64,000 nt of DNA from assembly GCA_022457155.1 (NCBI GenBank), contig JAJGOT010000452.1, positions 188,501-252,500 on the forward strand, given 5' to 3'. The translations under genes were made by a program, and so were the position numbers. The stretch comes from Cladopsammia gracilis. Its lineage: Eukaryota > Cnidaria > Anthozoa > Scleractinia > Dendrophylliidae. How positions within the stretch are numbered: the stretch's first letter is position 1; every line of letters begins with the position of its first letter. The notes under the pieces were generated by a model. That model had not been told where the DNA came from and searched no databases. It was given only the letters and a program-made list of their open reading frames with translations. This document shows, one piece after another, positions 43,442 to 55,822 of the stretch.

Positions 43442-43800
43442 TTGTTGTCCTAGCACAGCTTTTCAAACTGATATATGTAGCTTTTCTGTTTGCTCGCGTA
43501 AATCTTGCCTCGTTTATGAATGATGGCGATCAGCACGTTGTTCCTGTTGTTTAATTTCATTTACAACTGTTCTGTTATCGAAATAAAATCATTTCATTGC
43601 TGATTTGAGCGTCATAACATGAATAAAATACAACACCGATGACAATCGATAAATACGATATCAATTAATCGACTTTATTGAAAATCGATGCTCAATCGTA
43701 TATCACAAAAACATACGTCGTCGATTGATCAATCGATTAATTGGCATCGATTGATATCGATTTCATCGATCATCGATTTTATTGATTGAACAGGCCGGGA

Positions 43801-44539
43801 ATAAACTGTTTAGGTTTTAGAATATTGATGACGTCAGATGAAAACGATCCAACCTCCTCTGACGGACAACTCTTGCAGGCGGAAAACATAGTCGTGTTCC
43901 AAGCCAGATAGCGTGCGAGAGGTACACGCGAAAGGGTGGTCATCTGTCCCATTCGCGCGTGCCCCTCGCGCGCATCCTCGAAATAAACTGGCTCAGGCTA
44001 ACTTCCCAGAAGCGGACACATCTCCCAGGAGACATTTAAATGCGGTCCAAGTGATGTTCACACATGGGAGGTTCGACTGTACTTTATTATCGATACTTAT
44101 GTACTTTATTATCGATACTTATGTACTTATTATCGATACTTATGTACTTATTATCGATACATGAGTAAGAAACAAAAACAAACAACAAACAACAACAACA
44201 AGACGCTCACAACTTAAATTGCCACAATGCGCGCCGCTTTTCATCGCGAGAGTTTTTCGCTTCTTGCGTATAGTTTCGAAAAAAATGGAGACGCAAAAAG
44301 CTACAGCTAATGCACAATACGCACCATCGAGTTTGAGCAATGCCTACTCTCTGGAGTTAATTGTCGAGAATTTAACATTTCTAAGAAAATTTAAGGGTGG
44401 GACAAGCAATGGACCACTCACTATATAGTCCAAAAACAACGATCTACGTAAACAAGTTGGGACTTAACTACGCCCAACTCCGGTATTAAAAATCATGTGT
44501 AAATTAAATCCCCACGATTTCCCAAAGGGTATGCATTGC
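43801..44539. other. No gene; short tandem repeat inside
   Basis: Apart from the TATCGATACTTATGTACT repeat at 44079-44160 nothing is recognised. Confidence 0.4.
44079..44160. repeat. 20-22 bp tandem repeat
   Basis: Four units of GTACTTTATTATCGATACTT with small deletions. Contains ATCGAT like the neighbouring element ends. Confidence 0.85.
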
Positions 44540-44545
44540 TTTATT
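44540..44545 (-). terminator. Polyadenylation signal AATAAA for the sulfotransferase gene
   Basis: Minus-strand AATAAA, 61 bases past the TAG stop of the sulfotransferase gene. Confidence 0.6.
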
Positions 44546-44606
44546 AACTGTTTCATAGCATGAAGAAAATAGTTGGAAGGTCATAGGTTAGATTTTGTAA
44601 ATGAGG

Positions 44607-47600
44607 CTATGGTGTAATAGACTGTGATCGTTGAGGAACGGCGGCCGGTACGCGGCGAGGAATGGCTTGCACGTTTTGACGAGGGGCCTGTACGCGTCGA
44701 GGAGCGGACTGTGCATTTTGAGAAATGACGTTAGCCCTTTGTGGAACGGCCTGTGCTCTTGGTAGAACGGCCTCTAATCTTTTAGGAAAGGCCTGCGGTT
44801 GAACACGCCCGTTCACTGTCACATTTGGTTGTCGCTGAGACGGACGCATTGCGTTTATTCTACTGACAATGATATTGTTGTTCGTACCCTGCACAAGCTG
44901 AGGCGCCTTTCCCGCAGCTCTGAGTTGTTTTTGGTACTCAGAATTCGGGTGGAGTTTCCGACGAAAATAATTAATATAGTCTATCTCATTTGTAAGCAGC
45001 TTTTGACACAAGTATTTGTTGAAGCGAGAGACACGCTGGTTAAGCTTGAAACCTCGTATTTTCCCACTTAATCGAAAAGCAATTTCCGTCACTTCTTCTG
45101 GAGAGACGCAGTCGTGAAACATTTCTTGATTTTTGCGCCTTAAATCATCTAGGTCTTTATAGAAACCAGGCCCATGTTGTTTAATTTTCTCCCAGAATGT
45201 TTTGTTAAAGTGCTCGTAGAGCAACACGTCCGCACGGTTCCAAGCCCGTATCCTATCTTTTAGCTGCGGAGATAAAACATTTTTGGAAGTACTATTTCCG
45301 GATTTGCGTTGATTTTGTTTAATGTAAATAACATCGTCTAAATCCCAGCAGAATTCACGCTTGAGCAGAACAAGGCTTTCGTCGAAATACTCCATCACTA
45401 AAACCAAAGCAAATTCACTCTCAATGTTCTTTATGACGTTAAGGATTTCTTTATCGCTGTCTTGCATAAACGGGGACAGACCTAAATCAAAAAACATTCC
45501 GTTTCGCACAAGATGCATAGGTTCAGGAAATGGCTTCACATATCTCGTTAAGTTTGCAAGGTGACCATGAGGATTTCTCAGAAAAACCTCCATCGGATTC
45601 GAGTAATTAGTCAGTTTCAAAAAGCGATACAATTCCATGTAGTTAAATGTTGACTCAAATTGATAAACCGGGTCACGCAGTATTGTGATAAACTTGGTGT
45701 CACTGTGCATTATCACATCCATTGTTGGTCTCCTGTAACGAGCATGGTTGCACAGGACACTGGCCGGCCGTCCGTTTAGGCGCCATAGGTCTACGTTTTT
45801 CCAGTGGAAGTAGCCCGGCCAGCCAAAGCGGTACAGATTTCTCGCTGGAAGTGCCATGTTGAGCTCTCGGAGGTCCGCATAACGGTTCAGGATGTTCGTA
45901 AGAGTACTGCTTCCGGTTTTGTGAGTTTTGAGGAATGCAATATGGTAATGAGGATTGCAGCTGTGGAAAAAGAAACAATGGTTTGGACACAAAAGGAAAA
46001 AAATAATGTAAGGAACAATATTAAGGTTACAGTGTACCTTCAGATCGAAAATTTATTGAAAAATTTTTTTTGGCGTTAAAATAAAGTTTACAGAATGAAC
46101 TTTTATCCAAAAAAAATTATCGAAAAATAGTGAAAATTGACGGAGAAATGACGGTATAACTTTTGTGGGCGGAGTTTGTTTATTAAGCGATATGTTTTTT
46201 TAAGCGCTGTTTTCTCGAAGTTAATTTTTCGCTTGTTGGGGACACTTTAAAGTGCTACAACTCAAAGGGAATTTGTTCGATTTTCCTCAAATTTGGACAG
46301 AAGCTAGGCTAACATATAATCAACAAAAACGTGTCGGCGAATTTCTTAATTTCGAAAACTTTTTCGTCAAGAGCCATTTCCGTGCGATCATTCCATTTTT
46401 TTCTCCCTTTTTAGAAAATATTCTGTAACTTTTCACTGCAGTTGAATATGGGAAATCGCCGACATGTTTTTTTAGCGCTTCGTGTCCGGAAACTCGAGAA
46501 CAAATCAAATTAGCAAAATACAATAATCGCTTTGAGTTATAGCGTTTTAAAGCTGATTCGGACGTTCGAATTTAGACGTCGTAAAAAATTCGACAATTCA
46601 TTTTATTACGAAATGGTTTCCATATTTAGATAGCCAGCTCTATAAGCTTTAATTTGATATCTGGGTTTAGGTATATTAAGTGTAATCTTAAGACGCTAGA
46701 GCTGATATACTGGAGACACCCCCGAAGGTACAATGTAACCTTAAGTCTTTCACTTCCACAGTCAATTATGGAGACATGTAGTGTAGTTCTAACTTTTGAG
46801 TCCTTTGGTGTGACCATTCAAATGAAACCTCTTCAGCAGTACTTTTGCATGGTACCATTTGTTCTAACTTTTGAGTCTGTGGATGAAATCCTATTGTGTG
46901 ACCATTCAAATGAAATCTCTTCAGCAGTACTTTTGCATGGTACCATTTGTTCTAACTTTTGAGTCTGTGGATGAAATCCTTGACCATTCAAATGAAACCT
47001 CTTCAGCAGTACTTTTGCATGGTACCACTTGTTCTAACTTTTGAGTCTGTGGATGAAATCCTATTGTGTGACCATTCAAATGAAACCTCTTCAGCAGTAC
47101 TTTTGCATGGTACCATTTGTTCTAACTTTTGAGTCTATTGATGAAATCCTATGGTGTGACCATTCAAATGAAACATCTTCAGCAGTACTTTTGCATGGTA
47201 CCATTTGTTCTTACTTTTAAGTCTATTGATGAAATTCTATGGTGTGACCAATCAAATGAAACCTCTTCAGCAGTACTTTTGCATGGTACCATTTGTTCTA
47301 ACTTTTGAGTCTATTGATGAAATCCTATGGTGTGACCAATCAAATGAAACTTCTTCGGCAGTACTTTTGCACGCAGCATTGTTTTTTCAATATTTTACAA
47401 AATGAAATTTGTGATTTTTCTTGAATTTTTGATTGTTAGCACTCTTGGAAGTGAAAGAGTTAATCAAATAAGGCTATGAAAAGGGTTGGGCTGGGGCACG
47501 CTAAACCATCCCTTAGAATTTTCTTTAGAATTTGAAACTTGATGTAATCTTGCGATAATAATAATAATAATAATGGGGGTCACAGAGCTCAATTTGGTAG

Positions 47601-48628
47601 TTTCTTGGTGTTGCGGATGGTGTGATCACCAAATGACGTAAAACAAAAGATTCAAAAGACACTGAACAATACCCTCACCACAACACAAAAGCTAACCAAC
47701 AATGGCTTCCGCAACACCAACAAATACCCCTTTTTTATATCGTGAATACGCGAAGCGTTGAACGACTCATAGCATACGGAGACAAATATGCACATTTTCA
47801 CTCGGTCGATCGGCTGTAAACATTGAGCCCGCGATATGTAATGGTCACTTGCCTTGCCCATGGAGAAGACGTTGGAGGGAGGGAGGGGAGGGTGGAGAGC
47901 TGGACGCAGGGGGTGGGGGTCGGTGGAGCAAAACGCCTAGATGAGGGGGTTGTTTCCTATTACGAGTTGGCTCATGTGAGCCTTTGATTAGTTTTGCGTT
48001 CTTGCACTCTCTCCTCCGCAGAGGCTCCTATCAGTAAAGAACAGTAAAAGAGAAAATGGGAGCGCGGGGAACGATGGGAAGAGCGAAAGAGCGGGAGCCT
48101 CTCCAGAGTTCCCCGCGCGCTTTACTTTTTACCTCTACCCAGTCTCCGCGCGTTTTTTGCCAAGCGTGGAGCATGACTAGGAGGCCTCTGCGGAGGAGAG
48201 AGGTTCTTGCAGGTAGAAATAAAGGCGCTTGTGACAAAACAAACTGTTGTTTTTGACAAAATAGGTTATTTTATCCAACTTTTCTGGACTCATACAGTCC
48301 AGAGGGAAAGGCACGAACGGGACTCAGGTCCCATGCAAGGTGCCATCCCTTCCAATCCCACAACCCGCAAGGGTTGTGGGATTAAACGTTCAAACGGGTC
48401 GTTAGTAAAAAGAAGGGACTTGTATAGCGCACATATCACATGTCTCATGGCGCTTTACACACTCTTATGAGAATGAGATGAGATCGGATGTCAGCTTAAG
48501 GCCTGTTTACTTTACACATGCGATTTTTGATGCGATTTTTGTCGCGCTCTCCAATGCAACTTTTATCGCAAGTGTAAACTAGCGGCGATTTCTGTGCGAT
48601 TCGGTTGCGACATTTGAGATGGAGTCAG

Positions 48629-48662
<34 letters not shown>

Positions 48663-51600
48663 GCTGTGATTTCCCAAAAATCGCCGCCACGTTGCATCAG
48701 GTTTCGAACATGTTCGAAACCTCTGCGACAAATCGCGCCCAAATCGCACTGAAATCGCGGCTAGTTTACAGATGCGATTTGAAGATGCAACATGCGCGCG
48801 ACAAAAATTGCACCGAAAAGTGCGACTAAAATTGCACAAAAAAATCGCCTGTGTAAACGGGCCTTTATGAAGGCGCATCAGTCTTTTCCCAGGCAAGTAG
48901 CCTGTAAGGGAAGTGATTATGTCTTATTTTTGTTGCATGCATGAAGACATACTATCTTATTAACTAAGTGCGAGGGCCGTACTGGGACAGTGTCAGCCCG
49001 GGGCCGTCTTGAATGAGGTCCGTACATAAAAAGACTGAGGTTCGATATTCTCCCAATACGCTCCCGACTGAAAAACGTGAAAAAAATCTTATGATCCCGT
49101 GACTTTTCGAAAAGCAATCAGCGAATTGCAGGCCTCAAGATTGCGTCCAAAATATATTGAATGCCTTCTGGGAGTGGGCTCTATATGATATCTTCAATTT
49201 GAAGCCAACAGTTCCGTTTTTTGACTACTATCTGGCAAATTGCAACAAAATTGGCCAAAACGTCGTTTGCAACATGAAAACCAAACGCCCTTTCAAGGGC
49301 TAGTATGTCACTTGCAAAAGCAAACTTGTTTCTAGATTTTTTTGCCATGTTGTTGGCCTTTCACCAGACTTCATTTCACGTAAATGCTGGAGAAAGTGAC
49401 AATATTTAACAAGAAATGGCAATTTCGCCGGATTTTGCCGGTCAAATTTACTGCGTTTCTTGCGTGTATCTCTGGCTTCGCCCATTTCCGAGTTGCTCTT
49501 AACCTCCTTTTCAAACCGAGGCGAAGTGCAAAACCATTCACATGAATATAAGTTTTATTTGCATGTGAAATAAAACTTATATCCTTATGAATGGTTTCGC
49601 ACTTGGCCTCGGTTTGAAAAGGATGCTAAGAGCAACTCGAAAATGGTCCATTTAGGGTATCGCTCTCATTTCAGCACGCTTTGGAAGATTTTTTCATCCT
49701 GTATGAGTCGGTCATGAAAAACATCTATTGACGTAAAAAGTGATGACGTCACAAATCGGGTACAAGAACATTGGCCCCTTGGGGGCAGTTTATGGCGGTT
49801 TATGGTTAAACGTTTTTTTTTGTTTTTTTTTTTGTTTTTTTTTGTTTATGGCGGTCAATGGTTAAACGTTTTTTTTTTGTTTGTCGTCTTCAGTTTTCTT
49901 TGTTCCTGGCTCCATTATCAGAAATCCTGGAACAAGCAAGGGTGCAATGCAAAGCTGAACAGAATCTTTACCTTAATTCATCATACTGAACAACGCTCGC
50001 TTCTGTTGACGTTTCTTCGATTTTGTCGTCTTCCTCTTCTAGCGTTTCCTCTTCCTCTACCTCGTCCGGTTGATTTGCGTCTCTCATTAACTCCTCAAAA
50101 TCGCGATCGACGGCTCGGACATTTCTCAAGTCATTCTCTCCATGCCATGCCTGCAACGAACCTCCACCTGGCGACACAGCTGTCTTCACATTTTCACGTT
50201 CAGATCTAAAAAAAAGACACAGACGGAGATCACTATTTATACCATAAGGCGGTAGTTGAGGGAGCGGTGAACCCTTTCGCTCCCAGAGTCAATTATGTAG
50301 TATAGTCCTAACTTTTGAGTCTGTGCAGAAAATCCTATTTATATTCTAATTCGCTGCCCCGCTCAACCGAATACAAGACATTTATCATTTAATAGGCAAC
50401 CGCTATTGGAGTGTGTCAACACGAGCTGTATGCGACCCTCTTTATTATGTCTTTACAATCAAAACTGCAAGATAATAAATTTGACAAACGATTCGCAAAA
50501 AGCAGAGAAAATATAGTTTCCTGATAATAAAGTTGATTTCACCGGTTATAAAATCTGGGCGAATTTTTGTAAAGAATTTCTGTCAAGGAACTGTGGTGTG
50601 CTAATATATCGGAGGAGGTACAAGAGGTACAACCGGAATAATGATTTCTTACCAAACTGATGGGCCTACAACCGGGGGGGGGGGGGGGGGGGGGGGGGAG
50701 GGCTTATAAGCGGGCGGGCTTATATATATCGGCGTTTAACGGTACAACTATCATTTTAAATGTCACATGCGCGTGTTTAATTTCACATGATCTTGCAGAT
50801 GCAGATGTACACTAGCGGCTACCACGAAGGCTATAAAACTAACCGAAAAGCATATTTTTGTAATTCGTAAATTTCAATAGGTTTCCTGATGTTGATAAAT
50901 GTCCGTAACCCATACTTCGATTGATCAATGAAGTGTTATACATTCATGATTACCATACAAGGTCATACAAGTACCAGTAATATTTTCCCCAAAGCTGGTG
51001 AGTACTTTTGCACTTGTAATTTACAAGTGTAGCTATTGTTTTCAACCCCTGAAACAATGGCTACGCTTGTAAATTACACTTGAAAAAGTTTTATTAAACT
51101 GACCCCTGTATGTTAATTTATGCCCGGATTGGTGGGATAAAAATGTACCGGAAGTACAGTCTTTTGTTTATTGTTTTGGTTGTAAAGACAAAGGGAGGGA
51201 GGCGGGAGGGGGTGGGGGAGAGGGGAGAGGGGAGAGGGGAGGGGGAAGGGGAAGGGGGAGGCTTAATAAATTTCTTGCTCTAAAAATGGGTTAGCCAGCG
51301 TAGCAGCCGTTTCCTTTCCCAGAGAGCAAGGGGGTGTGCGAAGGCATGGGCACGGACAGGGGCAAAAAAATAATGGGAGGAGGGACAGGGGAAGGGGGCT
51401 TAATTACTTTCTTGGGGGGGGGGGGGGGGGAGGAATGGGGGGTGCGCTTAATAAGAGGAGTTTAATACCAGCAATTAGTAAATTTTTACCTCTCGATAAT
51501 GATTTTCTAGATTTCTGATTGGTCCCACCGCTACCGATCTGAGTCGTTATTGGATAATTTGCCCAAATATGGAAAAATGATGCCGAATTACGTGGAAAAA

Positions 51601-53682
51601 AAATTGTTTTCCGCGTCGCGGAAAAAAAAATGGCACGTGCACGTGACACGTGCACGTGGCGGGCAAATCTTTCCCCGTCCGCAGTATAATTTCCACAATT
51701 GTTATGTTCAAATCCATAACCATTTCTGCCAGTCCGATTAAGACTTATTTTTGAAGGAAACTTTGACATTCTTCTCGATCGTATTTTGAAGGAAACTACT
51801 TTTGAAAGAAACATTCTTCTCGATCTCGCCGCTTGTTTATAGCATTTACTCGCTTTCGATTTGCGAAGCGGTCATGTGACACTTGTTCACTGACGTGACA
51901 GTCATGTATGTTTTGGAGCGGCAATAATTTTTTTCTAATTTCCGGTTATTTGAGTGTTTGAAAATTTACTAAAACAGTTATTCATCTCGGCCTCGCCGAA
52001 TATGAGCTGATATATAACCCACTCGGCGCGGCGCCTCGTTGGTTATATATATTAGCTCATATTCGGCTCGTCCTCGATGAATAACTGTTAATTATCATAA
52101 ATCATAAGTAAGAATTGTGCCATGGCTTGACAGTAAACTTGAACTCAGCCGTGTAAACGCCATTAATCTAGCTGTATTACATGAATACACCTATAAGTTA
52201 ATATCCCCCTTATTATTTGAGAGCACAAAAAAGCTTTTGGAACCTAAGATAAAGTAATAAAGATAAAGAAATGGTAATAAAGAAGATAGATAGATATATA
52301 GATACATAGATAACTTTATTTATACACGGTATTTCCATCGTCATGGACAAAGAGGAAGTTAACAAATTTAAAACCTCTTTAGTCACGGTCAAAACAATGT
52401 TATCCTACTATTTGCCGATTTGACCATCCAAAGTGCCCCGACATATCTGTTAGAAAAGCTTTATTGACCCTTTATTAATAAACCCCCTTTGTCTGATTAA
52501 AAAAATTGTCATGAAAAGATATAGTTTTCTTCAGTAACGGAAATGTCGCCTTCCTCACCTCCGACAATACAGCAATCCCAATGGTAATTTTAATACATAA
52601 ATGTCATTTTGTGTGCGTTAATTTAAAGGCTACCTACGCTTTTCAATAGGGCGATTGCAATTCGTATTAAAATTCGCGAATAAAAGACTGTTCATAAAAA
52701 TTTCCTGTCATTTGTGTCATGCAATATACACAAACATCCCTTTTCAGAAAGGACCCCAAAACAAAGCAGTGTTTCTTTTTTAAACAATTTGAAATTAAAA
52801 TCCTGGACACTTAGCTGCGAACAAGCAAGTAGGTTAGGGGTTGGGTTCTCTCCCACGTTTATCGCTTTTCCAATATGGGCGATCATAGCCAGGTTTTCTA
52901 TAATTATCTGTCAAACATATTCCCCAAAGGAGGGAATTCATGTCTATTACATATAGATTCTACAGAGAGCTGCTTACAATCAGGTCGGCACACACGGGAC
53001 GACGACTAGTTGCCGGCTTCGTTTGAAACACAGCTAATGTTTGGCAAAAATATCTAGGCGAGGTGACCGAAATTTAGTCGCGGCGAGACAACTAGCTGTA
53101 GTCGCCCGCGTTTGGCCGACCATAAGAAACCCAAACTCATTGATCACACACTACTTTTTTACTTTTTATTTTTTCTAAGGACACAATCTCGGCCGAGAAT
53201 GTGTCCTTAGAAAAAATAAACAAAGAAAAGTTGATCTATAAAGATGGTAAATAGAATCTCTTTGCTTTCATGCGTGCATGTCATCATGGAATGAAGACCA
53301 AAAAGCTTGCTCACTCACGAGGTGAAATAAAACCAATTTCCAGTTTTTCGCGTCAAGTCGTAGTCTTAATAGAATTTTGTTATGGCTGTTTTGTTATGCT
53401 GGGGTCACGGTTTTTGATTTAATGGCACTTTGAATTCTCCCAAGTGAACAGTACAACACTGCGACAAATGGATTAAGCGATTGTAAAATATTTTATGAAG
53501 TGATTTACTCACCCGTAAGATTCACTGAACTTCGCAGCGAGGAATTCAGCATACCTCGAAAACGTCTTCGTTGGTAGACGGATGAAATTATTTTCGTTGA
53601 TTTTGGGCAACAGCAGTATAGCTGTGAAACACAATAAACATAACGCGAGGAAACAAAGCAGCAGAAAGCGAACGAACTTCAT
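44607..53682 (-). CDS. Galactose 3-O-sulfotransferase-like (Gal3ST family), three exons
   Basis: Exons in transcript order: 53682-53513, 50205-49972, 45960-44607. Junctions GG|GTGAGT..TTTTTTTAG|A and AG|GTAAAG..TTTCCACAG|C are both phase 2, and the joined frame encodes 585 residues. Exon 1 gives a short basic N-terminus and a membrane anchor (about residues 6-25, FLLLCFLALCLLCFTAILLL), a type II Golgi topology. Exon 2 is an acidic stem (EVEEEETLEEEDD). Exon 3 is the catalytic domain: PAPS 5'-phosphosulfate loop LKTHKTGSST (145-154), 3'-phosphate site ILRDPVYQFES (R230), then family blocks. The last about 80 residues are a Pro/Gln/Arg-rich tail with degenerate RVQAxPRR repeats. The family transfers sulfate from PAPS to the 3-OH of terminal galactose on glycolipids or glycans. 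Acceptor unknown. Confidence 0.9.
46021..46744. mobile_element. 724-bp MITE in sulfotransferase intron 2
   Basis: TTAAGGTTACAGTGTACCTT and AAGGTACAATGTAACCTTAA are TIRs. No coding frame. Confidence 0.75.
46788..47375 (+). repeat. 88-bp minisatellite in intron 2
   Basis: About 6.5 copies of an 88-bp unit containing ACCATTCAAATGAAACCTCT, GCAGTACTTTTGCATGG and TCTAACTTTTGAGTCTATTG. One unit lacks 8 bases. A fragment recurs near 50290-50340. Confidence 0.95.
48007..48202. mobile_element. 196-bp MITE, TIR CTCTCTCCTCCGCAGAGGC
   Basis: Exact 19-base TIRs CTCTCTCCTCCGCAGAGGC and GCCTCTGCGGAGGAGAGAG around a GC-rich interior with internal partial pairing. Confidence 0.8.
48497..48867. mobile_element. 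371-bp MITE, TIR AAGGCCTGTTTAC
   Basis: AAGGCCTGTTTACTTTACAC pairs with GTGTAAACGGGCCTTTA. GCGATTTTTG-type words and a (GAT)n run at 48630-48660 lie inside. Confidence 0.8.
49482..49646. mobile_element. 165-bp foldback MITE
   Basis: Arms from CCATTTCCGAGTTGCTCTT through TTTTCAAACCGAGGC, GAAGTGC and ACCATTCA to ATAAGTTTTATTT pair along nearly the whole length. Confidence 0.85.
50560..50748 (-). repeat. Dispersed repeat with poly-G, reversed relative of 35885-36105
   Basis: Reversed, it shares GGCCCATCAGTTTGGTAA, TTCCGGTTGTACC and TTAGCACACCACAGTTCC with the other copy. It holds G25 at 50674-50698. Confidence 0.6.
51634..51658. promoter_or_regulatory. Four CACGTG E-boxes in 25 bases
   Basis: CACGTGCACGTG, A, CACGTGCACGTG: four palindromic E-boxes, in a GC-rich patch of sulfotransferase intron 1. 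Possible bHLH (MYC/USF/CLOCK-type) site cluster, or simply a repeat. Confidence 0.4.
51973..52089. repeat. 117-bp inverted repeat
   Basis: AACAGTTATTCATC and GATGAATAACTGTT, with CGAATATGAGCT/AGCTCATATTCGGC and ATATATAACC/GGTTATATAT, form a hairpin with a GC-rich loop. Confidence 0.85.
53165..53220. repeat. 56-bp near-perfect palindrome
   Basis: TTTATTTTTTCTAAGGACAC and GTGTCCTTAGAAAAAATAAA around TCTCGGCCGAGA; virtually no loop. Located in intron 1, about 300 bases downstream of exon 1. Confidence 0.9.
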
Positions 53683-54227
53683 GTCTCGCTCAAGCCCAGC
53701 GAACAGATGACCCGGATCGGATTTCTGAGATCATTGAAGATTGTTTCGCATAAAAGGCCGGCCAGCTTGGCCATAACCGCATGTCACGCGGACGGTAGAA
53801 TATTGCAACCGGTTGAAGGATTTCTTTGTTGAATAAATCACCGGTCCGTTGGCAAGTACCTGTTTTTGACTCCTTACATGGAAAGAAATGTAACGAGGGA
53901 ATTTGGTGGTGGAGATTTTGCGCTTTGTATACAAAGCCAAAGAGCTACAATACACTGAAGTTTCTTTTAGTGCAGTTGTTAAAGGTCATCGATCTACAGT
54001 AGTTTTATCTGCATTTCATCAGTGATTTCATTGACACCGTGTCACAACACTATTTGCTAACGATGGACATGGCAACAATCGTCCTTTAAAAAAGTAAATA
54101 AAAGCTCAATGGATTAATGAATGAAAGAAAACCTCAAAAGACTGACGAGAGTGGCATGCACGCATTCGTCAGAAATTCCGCGAGTTTTAGACCTTAGGGA
54201 CGAAGCATGAAACTACTGGGGGAGAGA

Positions 54228-54228
<1 letters not shown>

Positions 54229-54258
<30 letters not shown>

Positions 54259-54275
54259 GGTGGGTGGGTGGGGGG
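54229..54275. repeat. (TG)n followed by (GGTG)n
   Basis: About 11 TG units, then GGTG units ending in G7. Confidence 0.95.
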
Positions 54276-54299
54276 GTGTACTGTCAAACAAAGTAAGCA

Positions 54300-54660
54300 A
54301 AGCTGATGAGCCCAAACTGAAAGTCAAAATGCCACCGTAGACAGCTGTTTCGACCTGATTGAGTCACGTCAGCAGCGCGAACCCAATTTTCTACCAAATT
54401 GCAAGTGGCGATGACCTCAGATGAGCTCGAATTCAAATGTTTGCCAATCGGCCAACGTCACACGGTTGTATTTTGGCTATTCATTTTGGGGCTCCATCAT
54501 GTCGTTGTCGCGTTAAATGTTCTACGTTGTATCAGCTTTGCTCACTGTGTTTGTATTTACTATTTTTGGCTGATCAGATCTTCTATAGATCCTACGTACT
54601 CCAGCAGCATTTTCGTTCGCGGTCCTTTGTTCCTTGTTCTACTTAGCTTCTACTTGTTAT
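54300..54660. mobile_element. Hammerhead foldback element, decayed copy
   Basis: Left part (minus sense) AGCCCAAACTGAAAG, a decayed ribozyme and ACCAAATTGCAAGTGGCG. Right part (plus sense) CATGTCGTTGTCGCGTTAAA, TTTTTGGCTGATCAGATC and TTTTCGTTCGCGGTCC. The ribozyme at 54334-54380 has CTGACGT instead of CTGACGA, so its core is broken. Confidence 0.7.
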
Positions 54661-54984
54661 ATTGTCGTCGATGTTCAATATTTTAGCTAAGTTTTGTCGC
54701 TGCAGGATTTTGTTTTGCTAAACTGAACAAAGTCTCAAGACGGGATTTTGGCCTTATTTTAGCTATTAAAAAACTGTCGTCGGGATTTTAAATTTTTGTT
54801 CTTTCTTGACACAAAAACTGTGACAGTGTTATATAAAAACAACTCGGCTACAGAAGGTGCTTATAGGCACAGCCTGGAATTAGTAATACTTTACTTGGTT
54901 CTTTCTTAGGACTATATTTCATGCATTTGCGGAGCGTTTAAACATCAACCAAAGCGTCCATGGTATACTGGTCTGCTGTCAGAA

Positions 54985-55822
54985 TAGAATGCCATTCGAA
55001 ACTTTGCAATAGCAAGGAGACTCCGGCATGAGGCACCCGCCGCAACTGGCCGGCAAAACAGCAACAGCAAAGCTCCGTGCCATCTTTTTAAAGCAGCAAT
55101 TCTTCCTCACCTCACATACTGCCACCTGGCATGGCATTTTTGTAAGGCAAGCGACACAAGAAAACTGGAACGACTGCAGGAACGAGGTCTTAGAGCGGTT
55201 TTTAAGGATAATAATTCGAGCTATGTGAATCTTCTCAAAAGGGCGAAATTACCAACATTATTAAACAGGCGCCTACAAGATCTATGTATTCTTATGTACA
55301 AGGTTAAGCATGAACTCTGCCCTTCATATATTAGGAACATCTTTAGCCGACAATCGAATACCTATAATTTAAGACAATCTGACTTTACGTTACCTCGTTT
55401 TAACACTGTCACGTATGGAAAACATTCTATTAGATTTTTAGGCCCAAAATTATGGAGCAAACTTCCTAAGAATAATAGGGACGTAGAATCCCTTAATGTT
55501 TTTAAAAAACGAATTAGAGATTTCAACTTAAGTGAATTAATTGACGATGGGTGCAGAGGTTGCGGCCTGTGCTCTTCCTAAAATATAGTAATAATTTTAA
55601 AGAAATTTTATTATTTTATTGTTTTTCAGGTTTAAATTGTAATTTTATTGTAAATAGTTTAGATATCCTATTATACATAGCTTTTTAATTATTACTAGTA
55701 ATTATTTATTTATTTTAATTTAATTTTTAGAATGTCCCCATATTAGTAAGGGAGATTTCTCCCTGGCTAGGCGGTCTTTGACATTTAAATAAAGTTTATT
55801 GATTGATTGATTGATTGATTGC
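54985..55822 (+). mobile_element. 3' fragment of a CR1/L2-type LINE
   Basis: One plus frame reads ILPHLTYCHLAWHFCKASD, RKLERLQERGLRAVF, LPTLLNRRLQDLCILMYKVK, SDFTLPRFNTVTYGKHSIRF and LGPKLWSKLP, ending CRGCGLCSS and a stop at 55579-55581. This is the conserved C-terminal region after the reverse transcriptase in CR1/L2/Rex-like LINEs. The 3' UTR ends in AATAAAGTTTATTG with about five GATT units (55786-55822). It is 5'-truncated, as usual for LINEs. Confidence 0.9.

Larger units (their letters stand above)
41652..43800. mobile_element. 2.15-kb element with ATCGAT-rich ends
   Basis: CCCGGCCTGTTAAATCGATG on the left pairs with ATTGATTGAACAGGCCGGG on the right. Both ends carry many ATCGAT/AATCGATC words within about 130 bases. 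Nested inside are a MITE (41944-42129) and a hammerhead element (42227-43441). No intact frame remains. Confidence 0.7.
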
